Shown piece by piece: positions 12,683 through 24,654 of a stretch of DNA of 64,000 nt (positions are counted from its first letter, which is position 1; each line of letters starts with the position of its first letter). The notes beneath the pieces are model-generated. The model worked only from the letters and a program-made list of their open reading frames with translations, was not told where the DNA came from and made no database searches. Source of the stretch: Escherichia ruysiae (GTDB lineage: Bacteria > Pseudomonadota > Gammaproteobacteria > Enterobacterales > Enterobacteriaceae); the NCBI RefSeq assembly GCF_031323975.1, contig NZ_JAVIWS010000001.1, positions 2,170,001 to 2,234,000 of the forward strand. The letters are read 5' to 3'. The position numbers and the translations under genes were made by a program.

Positions 12683-13036
12683 TCAGTTCGGGCACTTATA
12701 AACCTGACCGATAATCTGGCTATCCGTCGGGACAAAACTGGACAACATTCCCTGCGACGGGCTGCTGATGCCATAAATCACGTTACCGCCCATTGCAGCC
12801 GCCTGGTTGCGCAGATCGTTTGCTGCGCCGCGCATAGAACCGCCTTCTTCACCGTGTTGCCCGGAAAGCCAGTTACTTTGCTTACCTGTCGCAGTACCAA
12901 TCAGTTGGCACTCTGCACCTGGTTGCTCGTCAACAATGCGCACACTCTGACCGGCAGCACTCAATTCGTTACTGGAGCTACAACCCGCCATCAGTAGCGC
13001 GGCACCGACAATCCCTGCTAAGTATTTTACGTGCAT
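12683..13036 (-). CDS. yjeI: Lipoprotein YjeI
   Basis: This 117-residue protein begins MHVKYLAGIVGAALLMAGC, with lipobox LMAGC. The mature part contains two further cysteines and is glycine-rich (GQHGEEGGSMRGAANDLRNQ). It belongs to a family of small enterobacterial lipoproteins with DUF4156-like features; function unknown. The ATG at 13036 is set by the signal peptide; six upstream codons also read open. It follows groL on the same strand but is separated from it by a strong terminator. Confidence 0.9.
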   Translation of the reverse strand: MHVKYLAGIVGAALLMAGCSSSNELSAAGQSVRIVDEQPGAECQLIGTATGKQSNWLSGQHGEEGGSMRGAANDLRNQAAAMGGNVIYGISSPSQGMLSSFVPTDSQIIGQVYKCPN

Positions 13037-13116
13037 GTTATTCCCCATAATCAATGAGCTGGACGCAACTCGTGTCGTCCGTGTCTGAATCTTATACTAG
13101 AAAGATGACCAAAAGA

Positions 13117-13150
13117 AAAACCCCCAGACATTTCTGCCTGAGGGTTTCTT
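13117..13150 (-). terminator. groESL terminator
   Basis: On the minus strand AAACCCTCAGGCAG pairs with the CTGGGGGTTT arm around loop AAATGT and is followed by TTTCTTTTGG. It lies shortly after the groL stop codon. Confidence 0.8.
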
Positions 13151-13173
13151 TATTTCTGCAAGGTGCAGGGCAA

Positions 13174-14832
<1,659 letters not shown>

Positions 14833-14863
14833 TTAAATTCGTATGTTCAGTGTCGTGCGCGGA

Positions 14864-15208
<345 letters not shown>

Positions 15209-15237
15209 TTACGTGGTTTCCCGGCTGGTGACCAGAG

Positions 15238-15270
15238 AAATGGGGATGAGGCTTCGCCCCTTCAAGGGGG
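15238..15270 (-). promoter_or_regulatory. Sigma-32 (heat-shock) promoter of groESL
   Basis: On the minus strand CCCCCTTGAA (15270-15261) is the -35 and CCCCATTT (15245-15238) the -10, with 15 bases between, matching the RpoH consensus and the known groE promoter. A tract TTTTTTTTCTTTTTCCCC lies just upstream. Confidence 0.88.
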
Positions 15271-15432
15271 AAAAAGAAAAAAAATTCTGATCAGCACAAA
15301 ATCGGGTAAAAATCCTGATTCACCTCACGTTTCATCGCAATTTCGACATCGCCGTCATAAGCGAATCTGATTGTGCTACCATCGAAATCCTGCGCAGTTG
15401 CCCAATATTTGGGCGCAATCGGACATCAACCC

Positions 15433-16689
15433 ATGAGTGGACTCAAACAAGAATTGGGGCTGGCCCAGGGTATCGGCCTGCTATCGACGTCATTATTAGG
15501 CACTGGCGTGTTTGCCGTTCCTGCGTTAGCTGCACTGGTAGCGGGCAATAACAGCCTCTGGGCGTGGCCTGTTTTGATTATCTTAGTGTTCCCGATTGCA
15601 ATTGTGTTTGCGATTCTGGGTCGCCACTATCCCAGCGCGGGCGGTGTTGCGCACTTCGTCGGTATGGCGTTCGGCTCGCGGCTTGAGAGAGTCACCGGCT
15701 GGCTGTTTTTATCAGTCATTCCCGTAGGTTTGCCCGCCGCGCTACAAATTGCCGCCGGATTCGGCCAGGCGATGTTTGGCTGGCATAGCTGGCAACTGTT
15801 GTTGGCAGAACTCGGTACGCTGGCGCTGGTGTGGTATATCGGTACTCGCGGTGCCAGTTCCAGTGCTAATCTACAAACGGTCATTGCCGGGCTTATCGTC
15901 GCACTGATTGTCGCCATCTGGTGGGCGGGCGATATCAAACCTGCGAACATCCCCTTCCCTGCGCCAGGTGATATCGAACTTACCGGGTTATTTGCTGCGT
16001 TATCGGTGATGTTCTGGTGCTTTGTCGGTCTGGAGGCATTTGCCCATCTTGCCTCGGAATTTAAAAATCCAGAGCGTGATTTTCCTCGTGCTTTGATGAT
16101 TGGTCTGCTGCTGGCAGGATTAGTCTACTGGGGCTGTACGGTAGTCGTCTTACACTTCGACGCCTATGGTGAACAAATGGCGGCGGCAGCATCGCTTCCC
16201 AAAATTGTAGTGCAGTTGTTCGGTGTAGGAGCGTTATGGATTGCCTGCGTAATTGGCTATCTGGCCTGCTTTGCCAGCCTCAACATTTATATACAGAGCT
16301 TCGCCCGCCTGGTCTGGTCGCAGGCGCAACATAATCCTGACCACTACCTGGCACGCCTCTCTTCTCGCCATATCCCGAATAATGCCCTCAATGCCGTGCT
16401 CGGCTGTTGCGTGGTGAGTACGTTGGTGATTCATGCTTTAGAGATCAATCTGGACGCACTCATTATTTATGCCAACGGCATCTTTATTATGATTTACCTA
16501 TTGTGCATGTTGGCAGGCTGTAAATTATTACAAGGACGTTATCGCGTACTGGCGGTGACTGGCGGGCTGTTATGCGTTCTGTTATTGGCAATGGTCGGCT
16601 GGAAAAGTCTCTATGCGCTAATCATGCTGGCGGGGTTATGGCTGTTTCTGCCAAAACGAAAAACGCCGGAAAATGGCATAACCACATAA
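15433..16689 (+). CDS. yjeH: L-methionine/branched-chain amino acid exporter YjeH
   Basis: This 418-residue, highly hydrophobic APC-family transporter has about twelve membrane segments and the motif GLLSTSLLGTGVFAVPALAA in helix 1. K-12 YjeH exports methionine, leucine, isoleucine and valine. The start MSGLKQELG at 15433 matches K-12; an open frame runs 20 codons upstream. It is divergent from groS and convergent with fxsA, with a terminator stem overlapping its last codons. Confidence 0.93.
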   Translation: MSGLKQELGLAQGIGLLSTSLLGTGVFAVPALAALVAGNNSLWAWPVLIILVFPIAIVFAILGRHYPSAGGVAHFVGMAFGSRLERVTGWLFLSVIPVGLPAALQIAAGFGQAMFGWHSWQLLLAELGTLALVWYIGTRGASSSANLQTVIAGLIVALIVAIWWAGDIKPANIPFPAPGDIELTGLFAALSVMFWCFVGLEAFAHLASEFKNPERDFPRALMIGLLLAGLVYWGCTVVVLHFDAYGEQMAAAASLPKIVVQLFGVGALWIACVIGYLACFASLNIYIQSFARLVWSQAQHNPDHYLARLSSRHIPNNALNAVLGCCVVSTLVIHALEINLDALIIYANGIFIMIYLLCMLAGCKLLQGRYRVLAVTGGLLCVLLLAMVGWKSLYALIMLAGLWLFLPKRKTPENGITT

Positions 16690-16700
16690 TCCGGCGTTTT
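16663..16700. terminator. Bidirectional terminator between yjeH and fxsA
   Basis: ACGCCGGA (16663-16670) pairs with TCCGGCGT (16690-16697), flanked by AAAA on the left and TTTT on the right. The loop includes the yjeH stop codon. Confidence 0.6.
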
Positions 16701-16704
16701 GACA

Positions 16705-17181
16705 TTAATCCTGGCGATCGTCTTTATGATCAAGGCGGTCGCGGTCATCATCTTTTCGCTGATACTCACCATCAAAAGTATTACCGCCACCGGTTCCGGC
16801 GCTAAAACCGCCGCCCGGCATCCGGGAGAAACGCAAATGCGGCATCAGCTTCACTGTCAGATGCTTTTGCACCGGCGGTAATAAAAGAAGAAGACCGAGG
16901 AAATCGGTGAAAAAGCCCGGTAATAAAAGCAGCAAACCGGCAATGATCAGCGAAACACTTTTAATCATCTCCGCCGCAGGGTTTTCACCCGCCGCCATTT
17001 TTTGTTGCATCAGCACAAAATTCTTAAAGCCCTGATTACGTACCAGTGACATACCGATAACCGACGTGAATATAACCAGTACGAGGGTCAGCAATACCCC
17101 CAGGACATGGGCAACCTGAATAAAAATTGAAATCTCAATATAGACATAAAGGAAAATGGCAATAAAAGGTAACCAGCGCAA
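16705..17181 (-). CDS. fxsA: Inner-membrane protein FxsA
   Basis: This 158-residue protein has three to four membrane segments in the first 110 residues and a charged, glycine-rich C-terminal tail (RMPGGGFSAGTGGG, then DDDRDRLDHKDDRQD). It matches K-12 FxsA, named because its overexpression suppresses the exclusion of phage T7 by the F plasmid. The start MRWLPFIAIFLYV is preceded by AGGAG. It is convergent with yjeH and divergent from aspA. Confidence 0.95.
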   Translation of the reverse strand: MRWLPFIAIFLYVYIEISIFIQVAHVLGVLLTLVLVIFTSVIGMSLVRNQGFKNFVLMQQKMAAGENPAAEMIKSVSLIIAGLLLLLPGFFTDFLGLLLLLPPVQKHLTVKLMPHLRFSRMPGGGFSAGTGGGNTFDGEYQRKDDDRDRLDHKDDRQD

Positions 17182-17517
17182 AGGTTTCTCCTGTAATAGC
17201 AGCCGGTTAAACCCGGCTACCTTAATGGGTTGCGAATCGCGTTCAGCTTATATTGTGGTCATTAGCAAAATTTCAAGATGTTTGCGCAACTATTTTTGGT
17301 AGTAATCCCAAAGCGGTGATCTATTTCACAAATTAATAATTAAGGGGTAAAAACCGACACTTAAAGTGATCCAGATTACGGTAGAAATCCTCAAGCAGCA
17401 TATGATCCTGGGTATTCGTCCGATGCAGGGGATAATCGTCGGTCGAAAAACATTCGAAACCACATATATTCTGTGTGTTTAAAGCAAATCATTGGCAGCT
17501 TGAAAAAGAAGGTTCAC
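17182..17517 (+). promoter_or_regulatory. fxsA / aspA intergenic region with CRP site
   Basis: This 336-base region contains no gene. A good CRP site GGTGA-TCTATT-TCACA lies at 17315-17330, oriented toward aspA, in line with the known catabolite control of aspartase in E. coli. The remainder holds the fxsA promoter on the minus strand. Confidence 0.65.
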
Positions 17518-18954
17518 ATGTCAAACAACATTCGTATCGAAGAAGATCTGTTGGGTACCAGGGAAGTTCCAGCTGATGCCTACTATGGTGTTCACACTCT
17601 GAGAGCGATTGAAAACTTCTATATCAGCAACAGCAAAATCAGCGATATTCCTGAATTTGTTCGCGGTATGGTAATGGTTAAAAAAGCCGCAGCTATGGCA
17701 AACAAAGAGCTGCAAACCATTCCTAAAAGTGTAGCGAATGCAATCATTGCCGCATGTGATGAAGTCCTGAATAACGGAAAATGCATGGATCAGTTCCCGG
17801 TAGACGTCTACCAGGGCGGCGCAGGTACTTCCGTAAACATGAACACCAACGAAGTGCTGGCCAATATCGGTCTGGAACTGATGGGTCATCAGAAAGGTGA
17901 ATATCAGTACCTGAACCCGAACGACCATGTTAACAAATGTCAGTCCACTAACGACGCCTACCCGACCGGTTTCCGTATCGCGGTTTACTCTTCCCTGATT
18001 AAACTGGTAGATGCGATTAACCAACTGCGCGAAGGCTTTGAACGTAAAGCTGTCGAATTCCAGGACATCCTGAAAATGGGTCGTACCCAGCTGCAGGACG
18101 CAGTACCGATGACCCTTGGTCAGGAATTCCGCGCTTTCAGCATTCTGCTGAAAGAAGAAGTGAAAAACATCCAACGTACCGCTGAACTGCTGCTGGAAGT
18201 TAACCTCGGCGCAACGGCAATCGGTACAGGCCTGAACACGCCGAAAGAGTACTCTCCGCTGGCAGTGAAAAAACTGGCTGAAGTCACTGGCTTCCCATGC
18301 GTTCCGGCTGAAGACCTGATCGAAGCGACCTCTGACTGCGGCGCTTACGTTATGGTTCACGGTGCGCTGAAACGCCTGGCTGTGAAGATGTCCAAAATCT
18401 GTAACGACCTGCGCTTGCTCTCTTCTGGCCCACGTGCCGGCCTGAACGAGATCAACCTGCCGGAACTGCAGGCGGGCTCTTCCATCATGCCAGCTAAAGT
18501 AAACCCGGTTGTTCCGGAAGTGGTTAACCAGGTATGCTTCAAAGTCATCGGTAACGACACCACTGTTACCATGGCAGCAGAAGCAGGTCAGCTGCAGCTG
18601 AACGTTATGGAGCCGGTCATTGGCCAGGCCATGTTTGAATCAGTTCATATTCTGACCAACGCTTGCTACAACCTGCTGGAAAAATGCGTTAACGGCATCA
18701 CTGCTAACAAAGAAGTGTGCGAAGGTTACGTTTACAACTCTATCGGTATCGTCACTTACCTGAACCCGTTCATCGGCCACCACAACGGTGACATCGTGGG
18801 TAAAATCTGTGCCGAAACCGGTAAGAGTGTACGTGAAGTCGTTCTGGAACGCGGTCTGTTGACTGAAGCGGAACTAGACGATATTTTCTCCGTACAGAAT
18901 CTGATGCACCCGGCTTACAAAGCAAAACGCTATACTGATGAAAGCGAACAGTAA
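17518..18954 (+). CDS. aspA: Aspartate ammonia-lyase (aspartase) AspA
   Basis: This 478-residue homotetrameric cytoplasmic enzyme deaminates L-aspartate to fumarate and ammonia. The fumarase/aspartase signature [11 protein letters not shown] (about residues 320-330) with the catalytic serine loop is present, as are [13 protein letters not shown] and the substrate contacts [12 protein letters not shown]. The start [11 protein letters not shown] at 17518 follows AAGAAGGTTCAC; a frame 15 codons longer lacks support. It supplies fumarate for FrdABCD and lies before dcuA, which imports aspartate; a strong terminator separates the two genes. Confidence 0.98.
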   Translation: MSNNIRIEEDLLGTREVPADAYYGVHTLRAIENFYISNSKISDIPEFVRGMVMVKKAAAMANKELQTIPKSVANAIIAACDEVLNNGKCMDQFPVDVYQGGAGTSVNMNTNEVLANIGLELMGHQKGEYQYLNPNDHVNKCQSTNDAYPTGFRIAVYSSLIKLVDAINQLREGFERKAVEFQDILKMGRTQLQDAVPMTLGQEFRAFSILLKEEVKNIQRTAELLLEVNLGATAIGTGLNTPKEYSPLAVKKLAEVTGFPCVPAEDLIEATSDCGAYVMVHGALKRLAVKMSKICNDLRLLSSGPRAGLNEINLPELQAGSSIMPAKVNPVVPEVVNQVCFKVIGNDTTVTMAAEAGQLQLNVMEPVIGQAMFESVHILTNACYNLLEKCVNGITANKEVCEGYVYNSIGIVTYLNPFIGHHNGDIVGKICAETGKSVREVVLERGLLTEAELDDIFSVQNLMHPAYKAKRYTDESEQ

Positions 18955-18974
18955 TCGTACAGGGTAGTACAAAT

Positions 18975-19007
18975 AAAAAAGGCACGTCAGACGACGTGCC
19001 TTTTTTC
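18975..19007 (+). terminator. aspA terminator
   Basis: AAAAAAGGCACGT and ACGTGCCTTTTTT form a 13-bp stem ending in a T-run, 20 bases after the aspA stop. Some read-through into dcuA is possible. Confidence 0.85.
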
Positions 19008-19071
19008 TTGTGAGTAGTAACTTAAAAATAACAATCTAATATCAACTTGTTAAAAAACAAGGAAGGCTAAT

Positions 19072-20373
19072 ATGCTAGTTGTAGAACTCATCATAGTTTT
19101 GCTGGCGATCTTCTTGGGCGCCAGACTGGGGGGAATAGGTATTGGTTTTGCAGGCGGATTGGGGGTGCTGGTTCTTGCCGCTATTGGCGTCAAACCTGGT
19201 AACATCCCGTTCGATGTCATTTCCATTATCATGGCGGTTATCGCCGCTATTTCTGCCATGCAGGTTGCTGGCGGTCTGGACTATCTGGTTCATCAGACAG
19301 AAAAGCTGCTGCGCCGTAACCCGAAATACATCACGATCCTCGCTCCGATCGTGACTTATTTCCTGACAATTTTTGCGGGTACTGGCAACATCTCTCTGGC
19401 AACGCTGCCAGTTATCGCTGAAGTTGCGAAGGAACAAGGCGTTAAACCTTGCCGTCCGCTGTCTACTGCGGTGGTTTCCGCGCAGATTGCGATCACCGCA
19501 TCGCCAATCTCAGCGGCAGTCGTTTACATGTCTTCCGTAATGGAAGGTCATGGCATCAGCTACCTTCATCTGCTCTCTGTGGTCATCCCGTCCACCCTGC
19601 TGGCGGTTCTGGTGATGTCCTTCCTGGTCACTATGCTGTTCAACTCCAAACTGTCTGACGATCCGATTTATCGCAAGCGTCTGGAAGAAGGTCTGGTTGA
19701 ACTGCGCGGTGAAAAGCAGATTGAAATCAAATCCGGTGCAAAAACTTCCGTCTGGCTGTTCCTGCTGGGCGTAGTTGGCGTGGTTATCTATGCAATCATC
19801 AACAGCCCGAGCATGGGCCTGGTTGAGAAACCGCTGATGAACACCACTAACGCAATCCTGATCATCATGCTCAGCGTTGCAACCCTGACTACCGTTATCT
19901 GTAAAGTTGATACCGACAACATCCTCAACTCCAGCACCTTCAAAGCAGGTATGAGCGCCTGTATTTGTATCCTGGGCGTTGCATGGCTGGGCGATACTTT
20001 CGTTTCCAACAACATCGACTGGATCAAAGATACCGCTGGTGAAGTGATTCAGGGTCATCCGTGGCTGCTGGCTGTCATCTTCTTCTTTGCTTCTGCTCTG
20101 CTGTACTCTCAGGCTGCAACCGCAAAAGCACTGATGCCGATGGCTCTGGCGCTGAACGTTTCTCCGCTGACCGCAGTTGCTTCTTTTGCTGCGGTGTCTG
20201 GTCTGTTCATTCTGCCGACCTACCCGACGCTGGTTGCTGCGGTACAGATGGATGACACGGGTACAACCCGTATCGGTAAATTCGTCTTCAACCATCCGTT
20301 CTTCATCCCAGGTACTCTGGGTGTTGCCCTGGCCGTTTGCTTCGGCTTCGTGCTTGGTAGCTTCATGCTGTAA
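19072..20373 (+). CDS. dcuA: C4-dicarboxylate transporter DcuA
   Basis: This 433-residue inner-membrane transporter of the Dcu family has about ten to twelve membrane segments and conserved stretches [22 protein letters not shown] and PTYPTLVAAVQMDDTGTTRIGKFVFNHPF. DcuA takes up aspartate, fumarate and malate in exchange for succinate; it is expressed constitutively, unlike DcuB. AAGGAAGG precedes the ATG. It follows aspA, and together they convert external aspartate to fumarate. DcuB (45336-46676) is its paralogue in the same window. Confidence 0.97.
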   Translation: MLVVELIIVLLAIFLGARLGGIGIGFAGGLGVLVLAAIGVKPGNIPFDVISIIMAVIAAISAMQVAGGLDYLVHQTEKLLRRNPKYITILAPIVTYFLTIFAGTGNISLATLPVIAEVAKEQGVKPCRPLSTAVVSAQIAITASPISAAVVYMSSVMEGHGISYLHLLSVVIPSTLLAVLVMSFLVTMLFNSKLSDDPIYRKRLEEGLVELRGEKQIEIKSGAKTSVWLFLLGVVGVVIYAIINSPSMGLVEKPLMNTTNAILIIMLSVATLTTVICKVDTDNILNSSTFKAGMSACICILGVAWLGDTFVSNNIDWIKDTAGEVIQGHPWLLAVIFFFASALLYSQAATAKALMPMALALNVSPLTAVASFAAVSGLFILPTYPTLVAAVQMDDTGTTRIGKFVFNHPFFIPGTLGVALAVCFGFVLGSFML

Positions 20374-20382
20374 TGACAAATC

Positions 20383-20410
20383 GCGGGGCGTTCACGCCCC
20401 GCTTTCTTTC
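20383..20410 (+). terminator. dcuA terminator
   Basis: GCGGGGCG, loop TTCA, CGCCCCGC followed by TTTCTTTC, ten bases after the dcuA stop. Confidence 0.85.
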
Positions 20411-20488
20411 CCGCCGACTAACATCATTCCCTCGTCCGTTGTATAGTGACCTCTCTCTTGCGGTTCCATCTGTTCTTGCGAGGTGTTT

Positions 20489-20827
20489 ATGCTTGATGAT
20501 AAAAGTTCGAATACCGCGTCTGTCGTGGTGCTGTGTACCGCACCGGATGAAGCGACAGCCCAGGATTTAGCCGCCAAAGTGCTGGCAGAAAAACTGGCGG
20601 CCTGTGCAACCCTGATCCCTGGCGCAACCTCACTCTATTACTGGGAAGGTAAGCTGGAACAGGAATATGAAGTACAGATGATCTTAAAAACCGACAACGC
20701 TCACCAGCAAGCTCTGCTGGAATGCCTGAAGTCTCATCATCCGTATCAAACCCCGGAGCTTCTGGTTTTACCTGTTATACACGGAGACACAGATTACCTC
20801 TCATGGCTCAACGCATCTTTACGCTGA
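20489..20827 (+). CDS. cutA: Divalent cation tolerance protein CutA
   Basis: This 112-residue trimeric ferredoxin-like protein of the PII-like fold was originally linked to copper tolerance. The motifs [20 protein letters not shown] and [15 protein letters not shown] are diagnostic. The ATG at 20489 lies 5-6 bases after GCGAGG; a GTG six bases earlier also reads in frame. Its end overlaps dsbD by 25 bases, so the two are translated as one operon. Confidence 0.95.
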   Translation: MLDDKSSNTASVVVLCTAPDEATAQDLAAKVLAEKLAACATLIPGATSLYYWEGKLEQEYEVQMILKTDNAHQQALLECLKSHHPYQTPELLVLPVIHGDTDYLSWLNASLR

Positions 20828-22500
20828 TCCTGCTACTTTGCAGCACTTCCGTTTTTGCCGGATTATTCGACACGCCAGGACGCTCACAATTTGTCCCGGC
20901 TGATCAGGCTTTTGCTTTTGATTTTCAGCAAAACCAACATGATCTTAATCTGACCTGGCAGATCAAAGACGGTTATTACCTTTACCGTAAACAGATCCGC
21001 ATCACGCCTGAACACGCGAAAATTGCCGACGTGCAGTTACCGCCTGGCGTCTGGCATGACGATGAGTTTTACGGCAAAAGCGAGATTTATCGCAAGCGAC
21101 TGACGCTTCCTGTAACCATCAACCAGGCTACGGCTGGCGCGACATTAACTGTCACTTACCAGGGCTGCGCTGACGCTGGTTTCTGCTATCCGCCAGAAAC
21201 CAAAACCGTACCGTTAAGCGAAGTGGTTGCCAACAACGCAGCGCCACAGCCGATGTCTGTCCCGCAGCAAGAGCAGCCCGCCGCGCAATTGCCCTTTTCT
21301 GCGCTCTGGGCATTGTTGATCGGTATCGGCATCGCCTTCACCCCCTGCGTACTGCCGATGTACCCACTGATTTCCGGCATCGTGATGGGCGGTAAACAGC
21401 GGCTCTCCACCACCAGAGCATTGTTGCTGACCTTTATTTATGTGCAAGGGATGGCGCTGACCTACACGGCGCTGGGTCTGGTGGTTGCCGCCGCAGGGTT
21501 ACAGTTCCAGGCGGCGCTACAGCATCCTTACGTGCTTATTGGCCTCGCCATCGTCTTTACCTTGCTGGCGATGTCGATGTTTGGCTTGTTTACCCTGCAA
21601 CTCCCCTCTTCACTGCAAACGCGCCTCACGCTGATGAGCAATCGCCAACAGGGTGGCTCGCCCGGCGGTGTGTTTGTTATGGGGGCGATTGCCGGTTTGA
21701 TCTGCTCACCATGCACCACCGCGCCGCTTAGCGCGATTCTGCTATATATCGCCCAAAGCGGAAACATGTGGCTGGGCGGCGGCACACTTTATCTCTATGC
21801 GCTGGGCATGGGTCTACCGCTGATGTTAATTACCGTCTTTGGCAACCGTCTGCTGCCGAAAAGCGGTCCGTGGATGGAACAGGTCAAAACCGCGTTTGGT
21901 TTTGTGATCCTCGCACTGCCGGTCTTCCTGCTTGAGCGAGTGATTGGCGATATATGGGGATTACGCTTGTGGTCGGCGCTTGGCGTCGCATTCTTTAGCT
22001 GGGCCTTTATCACCAGCCTACAGGCCAAACGCGGCTGGATGCGCGTGGTGCAAATAATCCTGCTTGCAGCGGCATTGGTTAGCGTGCGCCCACTTCAGGA
22101 TTGGGCATTTGGTGCGACGCATACCGCGCAAACTCAGACGCATCTCAACTTTACACAAATCAAAACGGTAGATGAGTTAAATCAGGCGCTCGTTGAAGCC
22201 AAAGGCAAACCGGTGATGTTAGATCTTTATGCCGACTGGTGCGTCGCCTGTAAAGAGTTTGAGAAATACACCTTCAGCGACCCGCAGGTGCAAAAAGCGT
22301 TAGCAGACACGGTCTTACTTCAGGCCAACGTCACTGCTAACGACGCACAAGATGTGGCGCTGTTAAAGCATCTTAATGTCCTTGGCCTACCGACAATTCT
22401 CTTTTTTGACGGACAAGGCCAGGAGCATCCACAAGCACGCGTCACGGGCTTTATGGATGCTGAAACCTTCAGCGCACATTTGCGCGATCGCCAACCGTGA
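20803..22500 (+). CDS. dsbD: Thiol:disulfide interchange protein DsbD
   Basis: This 565-residue inner-membrane protein carries electrons from cytoplasmic thioredoxin to periplasmic DsbC, DsbG and CcmG. A signal peptide ([19 protein letters not shown]) is followed by the N-terminal alpha domain with CADAGFC. The central eight-helix beta domain has TPCVLPMYP and ICSPCTTAP, and the C-terminal thioredoxin-like gamma domain has WCVACK. All six redox cysteines are present. The ATG at 20803 lies inside the end of cutA; GGAG is upstream. Confidence 0.97.
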   Translation: MAQRIFTLILLLCSTSVFAGLFDTPGRSQFVPADQAFAFDFQQNQHDLNLTWQIKDGYYLYRKQIRITPEHAKIADVQLPPGVWHDDEFYGKSEIYRKRLTLPVTINQATAGATLTVTYQGCADAGFCYPPETKTVPLSEVVANNAAPQPMSVPQQEQPAAQLPFSALWALLIGIGIAFTPCVLPMYPLISGIVMGGKQRLSTTRALLLTFIYVQGMALTYTALGLVVAAAGLQFQAALQHPYVLIGLAIVFTLLAMSMFGLFTLQLPSSLQTRLTLMSNRQQGGSPGGVFVMGAIAGLICSPCTTAPLSAILLYIAQSGNMWLGGGTLYLYALGMGLPLMLITVFGNRLLPKSGPWMEQVKTAFGFVILALPVFLLERVIGDIWGLRLWSALGVAFFSWAFITSLQAKRGWMRVVQIILLAAALVSVRPLQDWAFGATHTAQTQTHLNFTQIKTVDELNQALVEAKGKPVMLDLYADWCVACKEFEKYTFSDPQVQKALADTVLLQANVTANDAQDVALLKHLNVLGLPTILFFDGQGQEHPQARVTGFMDAETFSAHLRDRQP

Positions 22501-22536
22501 ACGACACTTGCAGTGGGAAAGACGGAGGAAAATAGC

Positions 22537-23112
22537 GTGCAACGTGAAGATGTACTGGGAGAAGCCCTGAAATTATTAGAATTACAAGGGATTGCCAACA
22601 CCACGCTGGAGATGGTTGCTGAACGTGTGGATTATCCGCTGGATGAGCTAAGGCGATTCTGGCCGGACAAAGAGGCAATCCTCTACGACGCGCTGCGCTA
22701 TCTTAGCCAACAGATAGATGTCTGGCGTCGTCAGTTGATGCTGGACGAAACGCTAACCGCCGAACAAAAGCTGCTGGCGCGTTATCAGGCGTTATCAGAG
22801 TGCGTTAAAAACAACCGCTATCCGGGCTGTCTGTTTATCGCTGCCTGTACGTTTTATCCTGATCCTGACCACCCTATTCATCAACTGGCCGATCAGCAAA
22901 AAAGCGCGGCCTACGATTTCACCCACGAACTATTAACCACGCTGGAAGTTGACGATCCTGCGATGGTGGCAAAGCAGATGGAACTGGTGCTGGAAGGCTG
23001 TTTAAGCCGAATGCTGGTGAATCGTAGCCAGGCGGATGTCGATACCGCACACCGGCTGGCGGAAGATATTCTGCGCTTCGCCCGCTGCCGCCAGGGTGGC
23101 GCACTGACCTGA
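22537..23112 (+). CDS. yjdC: TetR-family transcriptional regulator YjdC
   Basis: This 191-residue protein has an N-terminal TetR-type helix-turn-helix ([40 protein letters not shown], about residues 9-48) and an all-helical C-terminal domain. Its target and ligand are unknown to me. The start is GTG at 22537 ([10 protein letters not shown]), preceded by GGAGGAAA and 36 bases after the dsbD stop, so it may be cotranscribed with cutA-dsbD. An alternative GTG lies eight codons upstream. Confidence 0.9.
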   Translation: MQREDVLGEALKLLELQGIANTTLEMVAERVDYPLDELRRFWPDKEAILYDALRYLSQQIDVWRRQLMLDETLTAEQKLLARYQALSECVKNNRYPGCLFIAACTFYPDPDHPIHQLADQQKSAAYDFTHELLTTLEVDDPAMVAKQMELVLEGCLSRMLVNRSQADVDTAHRLAEDILRFARCRQGGALT

Positions 23113-23221
23113 TGACAGAAACACAGAAAAGAAGCGATTTGCCGCAATCTTAAGCAGTTGAATCGCTTTTACTGAAATTAGGTTGACGAGATGTGCATAT
23201 TACGGTTTAATGCGCCCCGTT

Positions 23222-23297
23222 GCCCGGATAGCTCAGTCGGTAGAGCAGGGGATTGAAAATCCCCGTGTCCTTGGTTCGATTCCGAGTCCGGGCACCA
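23222..23297 (+). tRNA. pheU: tRNA-Phe (GAA)
   Basis: This 76-base tRNA folds into a full cloverleaf: acceptor GCCCGGA/TCCGGGC, D arm GCTC-AGTCGGTA-GAGC, anticodon stem GGGGA/TCCCC with anticodon GAA at 23255-23257, T arm with TTCGATTCC, and encoded CCA. It is E. coli pheU by position after yjdC. The 3' part of pheU is a well-known integration site for pathogenicity islands; foreign DNA starts downstream here as well. Confidence 0.98.
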
Positions 23298-23305
23298 AAA
23301 TTTAT

Positions 23306-23336
23306 AACCCTCGCTCCGGCGGGGGTTTTGTTTTTT
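23306..23336 (+). terminator. pheU terminator
   Basis: AACCCTCGC, loop TCC, GGCGGGGGTT, followed by TTGTTTTTTG, nine bases after the CCA end. Confidence 0.8.
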
Positions 23337-24011
23337 GAGCCAACACGTTTTGGTTTATAAGCAGTTACCCTTTTTAAATTTCCTCCTCCCCGGTGGTACA
23401 AAATAGGCATTATTATAAAGCCTATCAAATACCGGAATGGCATCTGACACATCCGAAAAAGTTCCTCAGGATCGACTTCTTCCTATCGACAAAGGCGCAC
23501 TAAAACATTCCATTGCGATGAAAGCCACTGAACAAACTAAACACAAACGCCCTTCCGCGCAGGCTGAAATCAATGCGATCAGCCAGAACGCCAGGGTAAA
23601 AGGCCCGTAACGCAGGAAGACACCACTTCGATATGAGTAGCCCTCATCAACATATTCCAGCCTGAACCTGGGGGGGAAAAGATATGTTTTATTTGGTTGT
23701 TCACTAAGTCATCTGTGCTGGGTTGAGAATATTATCTTTAATCAAGAGCACAAATTTACTGCGCCGCTACGCTACACGGCGGATAAAAAATTCACGCTCA
23801 AAATGCTAGGGGTTAGCAGCAGTGAGGATTCTTGCAAAACGATGTACAAGCATGGGGCAGCAGCCTCCTACCAACTTGCCCCTACCAAAAAGACTATGGC
23901 ATACTCGCATCACTTTTGGCCTTGTTCTAACTCGTTACCCATCACAAATAAATATAATAAATTTCAGTTGGTTATTATGTAGCACAAGGAATGTTGACGG
24001 ACTCCATTACG
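23337..24011. other. Gene-poor left end of the island
   Basis: No convincing gene lies in these 675 bases between pheU and the restriction gene. Short stretches read open (for example 23461-23610 in the frame starting VPQDRLLPIDKGALKHS, and about 23755-23905), but none has a plausible start and ribosome-binding site or a family I recognise. They may be decayed remains of the element that integrated at pheU. No integrase is visible. The last 60 bases are AT-rich and probably promote the restriction-modification genes. Confidence 0.5.
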
Positions 24012-24650
24012 ATGATTAGTAAACAGTTTGATAGATCTGAGCATGTATATAGAAACGATGCATTTTTAGAGCTTCTAAAAGATGCCGTACGTTTTTTTAA
24101 TGGGACACCTGTACATTCATTACCACCGCCTCAAGGATTTCAGGGAGCCGGTGTTTACGCGCTATACTACACAGGTCATAACCCTTTATACGATGAATTT
24201 TCACGAATAAACCGACTTGCATACAACCTTCCTATTTATGTAGGTAAGGCTGTACCAGCAGGATGGCGTCAGTCCAGAATCAGTGATAGCGCCACTCGGG
24301 CTGGCTCAGAACTATCTAATAGGATCAGAGAGCATAGTAGAAATATAGCGAAAGCAGAGAACTTGAAGTTAGAAGATTTTTCATGTCGCTTTATCATTTT
24401 TGAAGCTACTGGCTCTGACATGATCAGCACAGTCGAAGCAGCACTGATTAAAATTCACAAACCCTTATGGAACACCGTAGTGGATGGTTTTGGGAATCAT
24501 ACTCCTGGTGCTGGTAGATTCGCCCAAGCCAAATCTGATTGGGATGTGATTCACCCAGGCAGGGAATGGGCAGAAAAATGTACTGGCAGGCATTCAGAAC
24601 CAGCCTCTGTAGAAAATCGAATTAAGCAATACTTTTTGGAATTAAAGTAA
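24012..24650 (+). CDS. Type II restriction endonuclease, GIY-YIG family, Eco29kI-like
   Basis: The 212-residue product resembles R.Eco29kI (CCGCGG-cutting) as I remember it. GVYALYY and IYVGK form the GIY-YIG core. Counting from the ATG at 24012, Tyr49, Tyr76, Arg104, His108, Glu142 and Asn154 all fall on the residue numbers of the published Eco29kI active site, which favours this start over the ATG at 23991, where AAGGA abuts the codon directly. All catalytic residues are intact, so an active nuclease is likely. The methyltransferase gene starts 4 bases downstream. The specificity CCGCGG is inferred from similarity only. Confidence 0.86.
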   Translation: MISKQFDRSEHVYRNDAFLELLKDAVRFFNGTPVHSLPPPQGFQGAGVYALYYTGHNPLYDEFSRINRLAYNLPIYVGKAVPAGWRQSRISDSATRAGSELSNRIREHSRNIAKAENLKLEDFSCRFIIFEATGSDMISTVEAALIKIHKPLWNTVVDGFGNHTPGAGRFAQAKSDWDVIHPGREWAEKCTGRHSEPASVENRIKQYFLELK

Positions 24651-24654
24651 CAAA

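Noticed and set aside
19510..20379. 289-codon minus-strand frame opposite dcuA
   Set aside because: Shadow of the membrane-protein codons of dcuA; the translation is rich in His, Gln and Asp with no domain.
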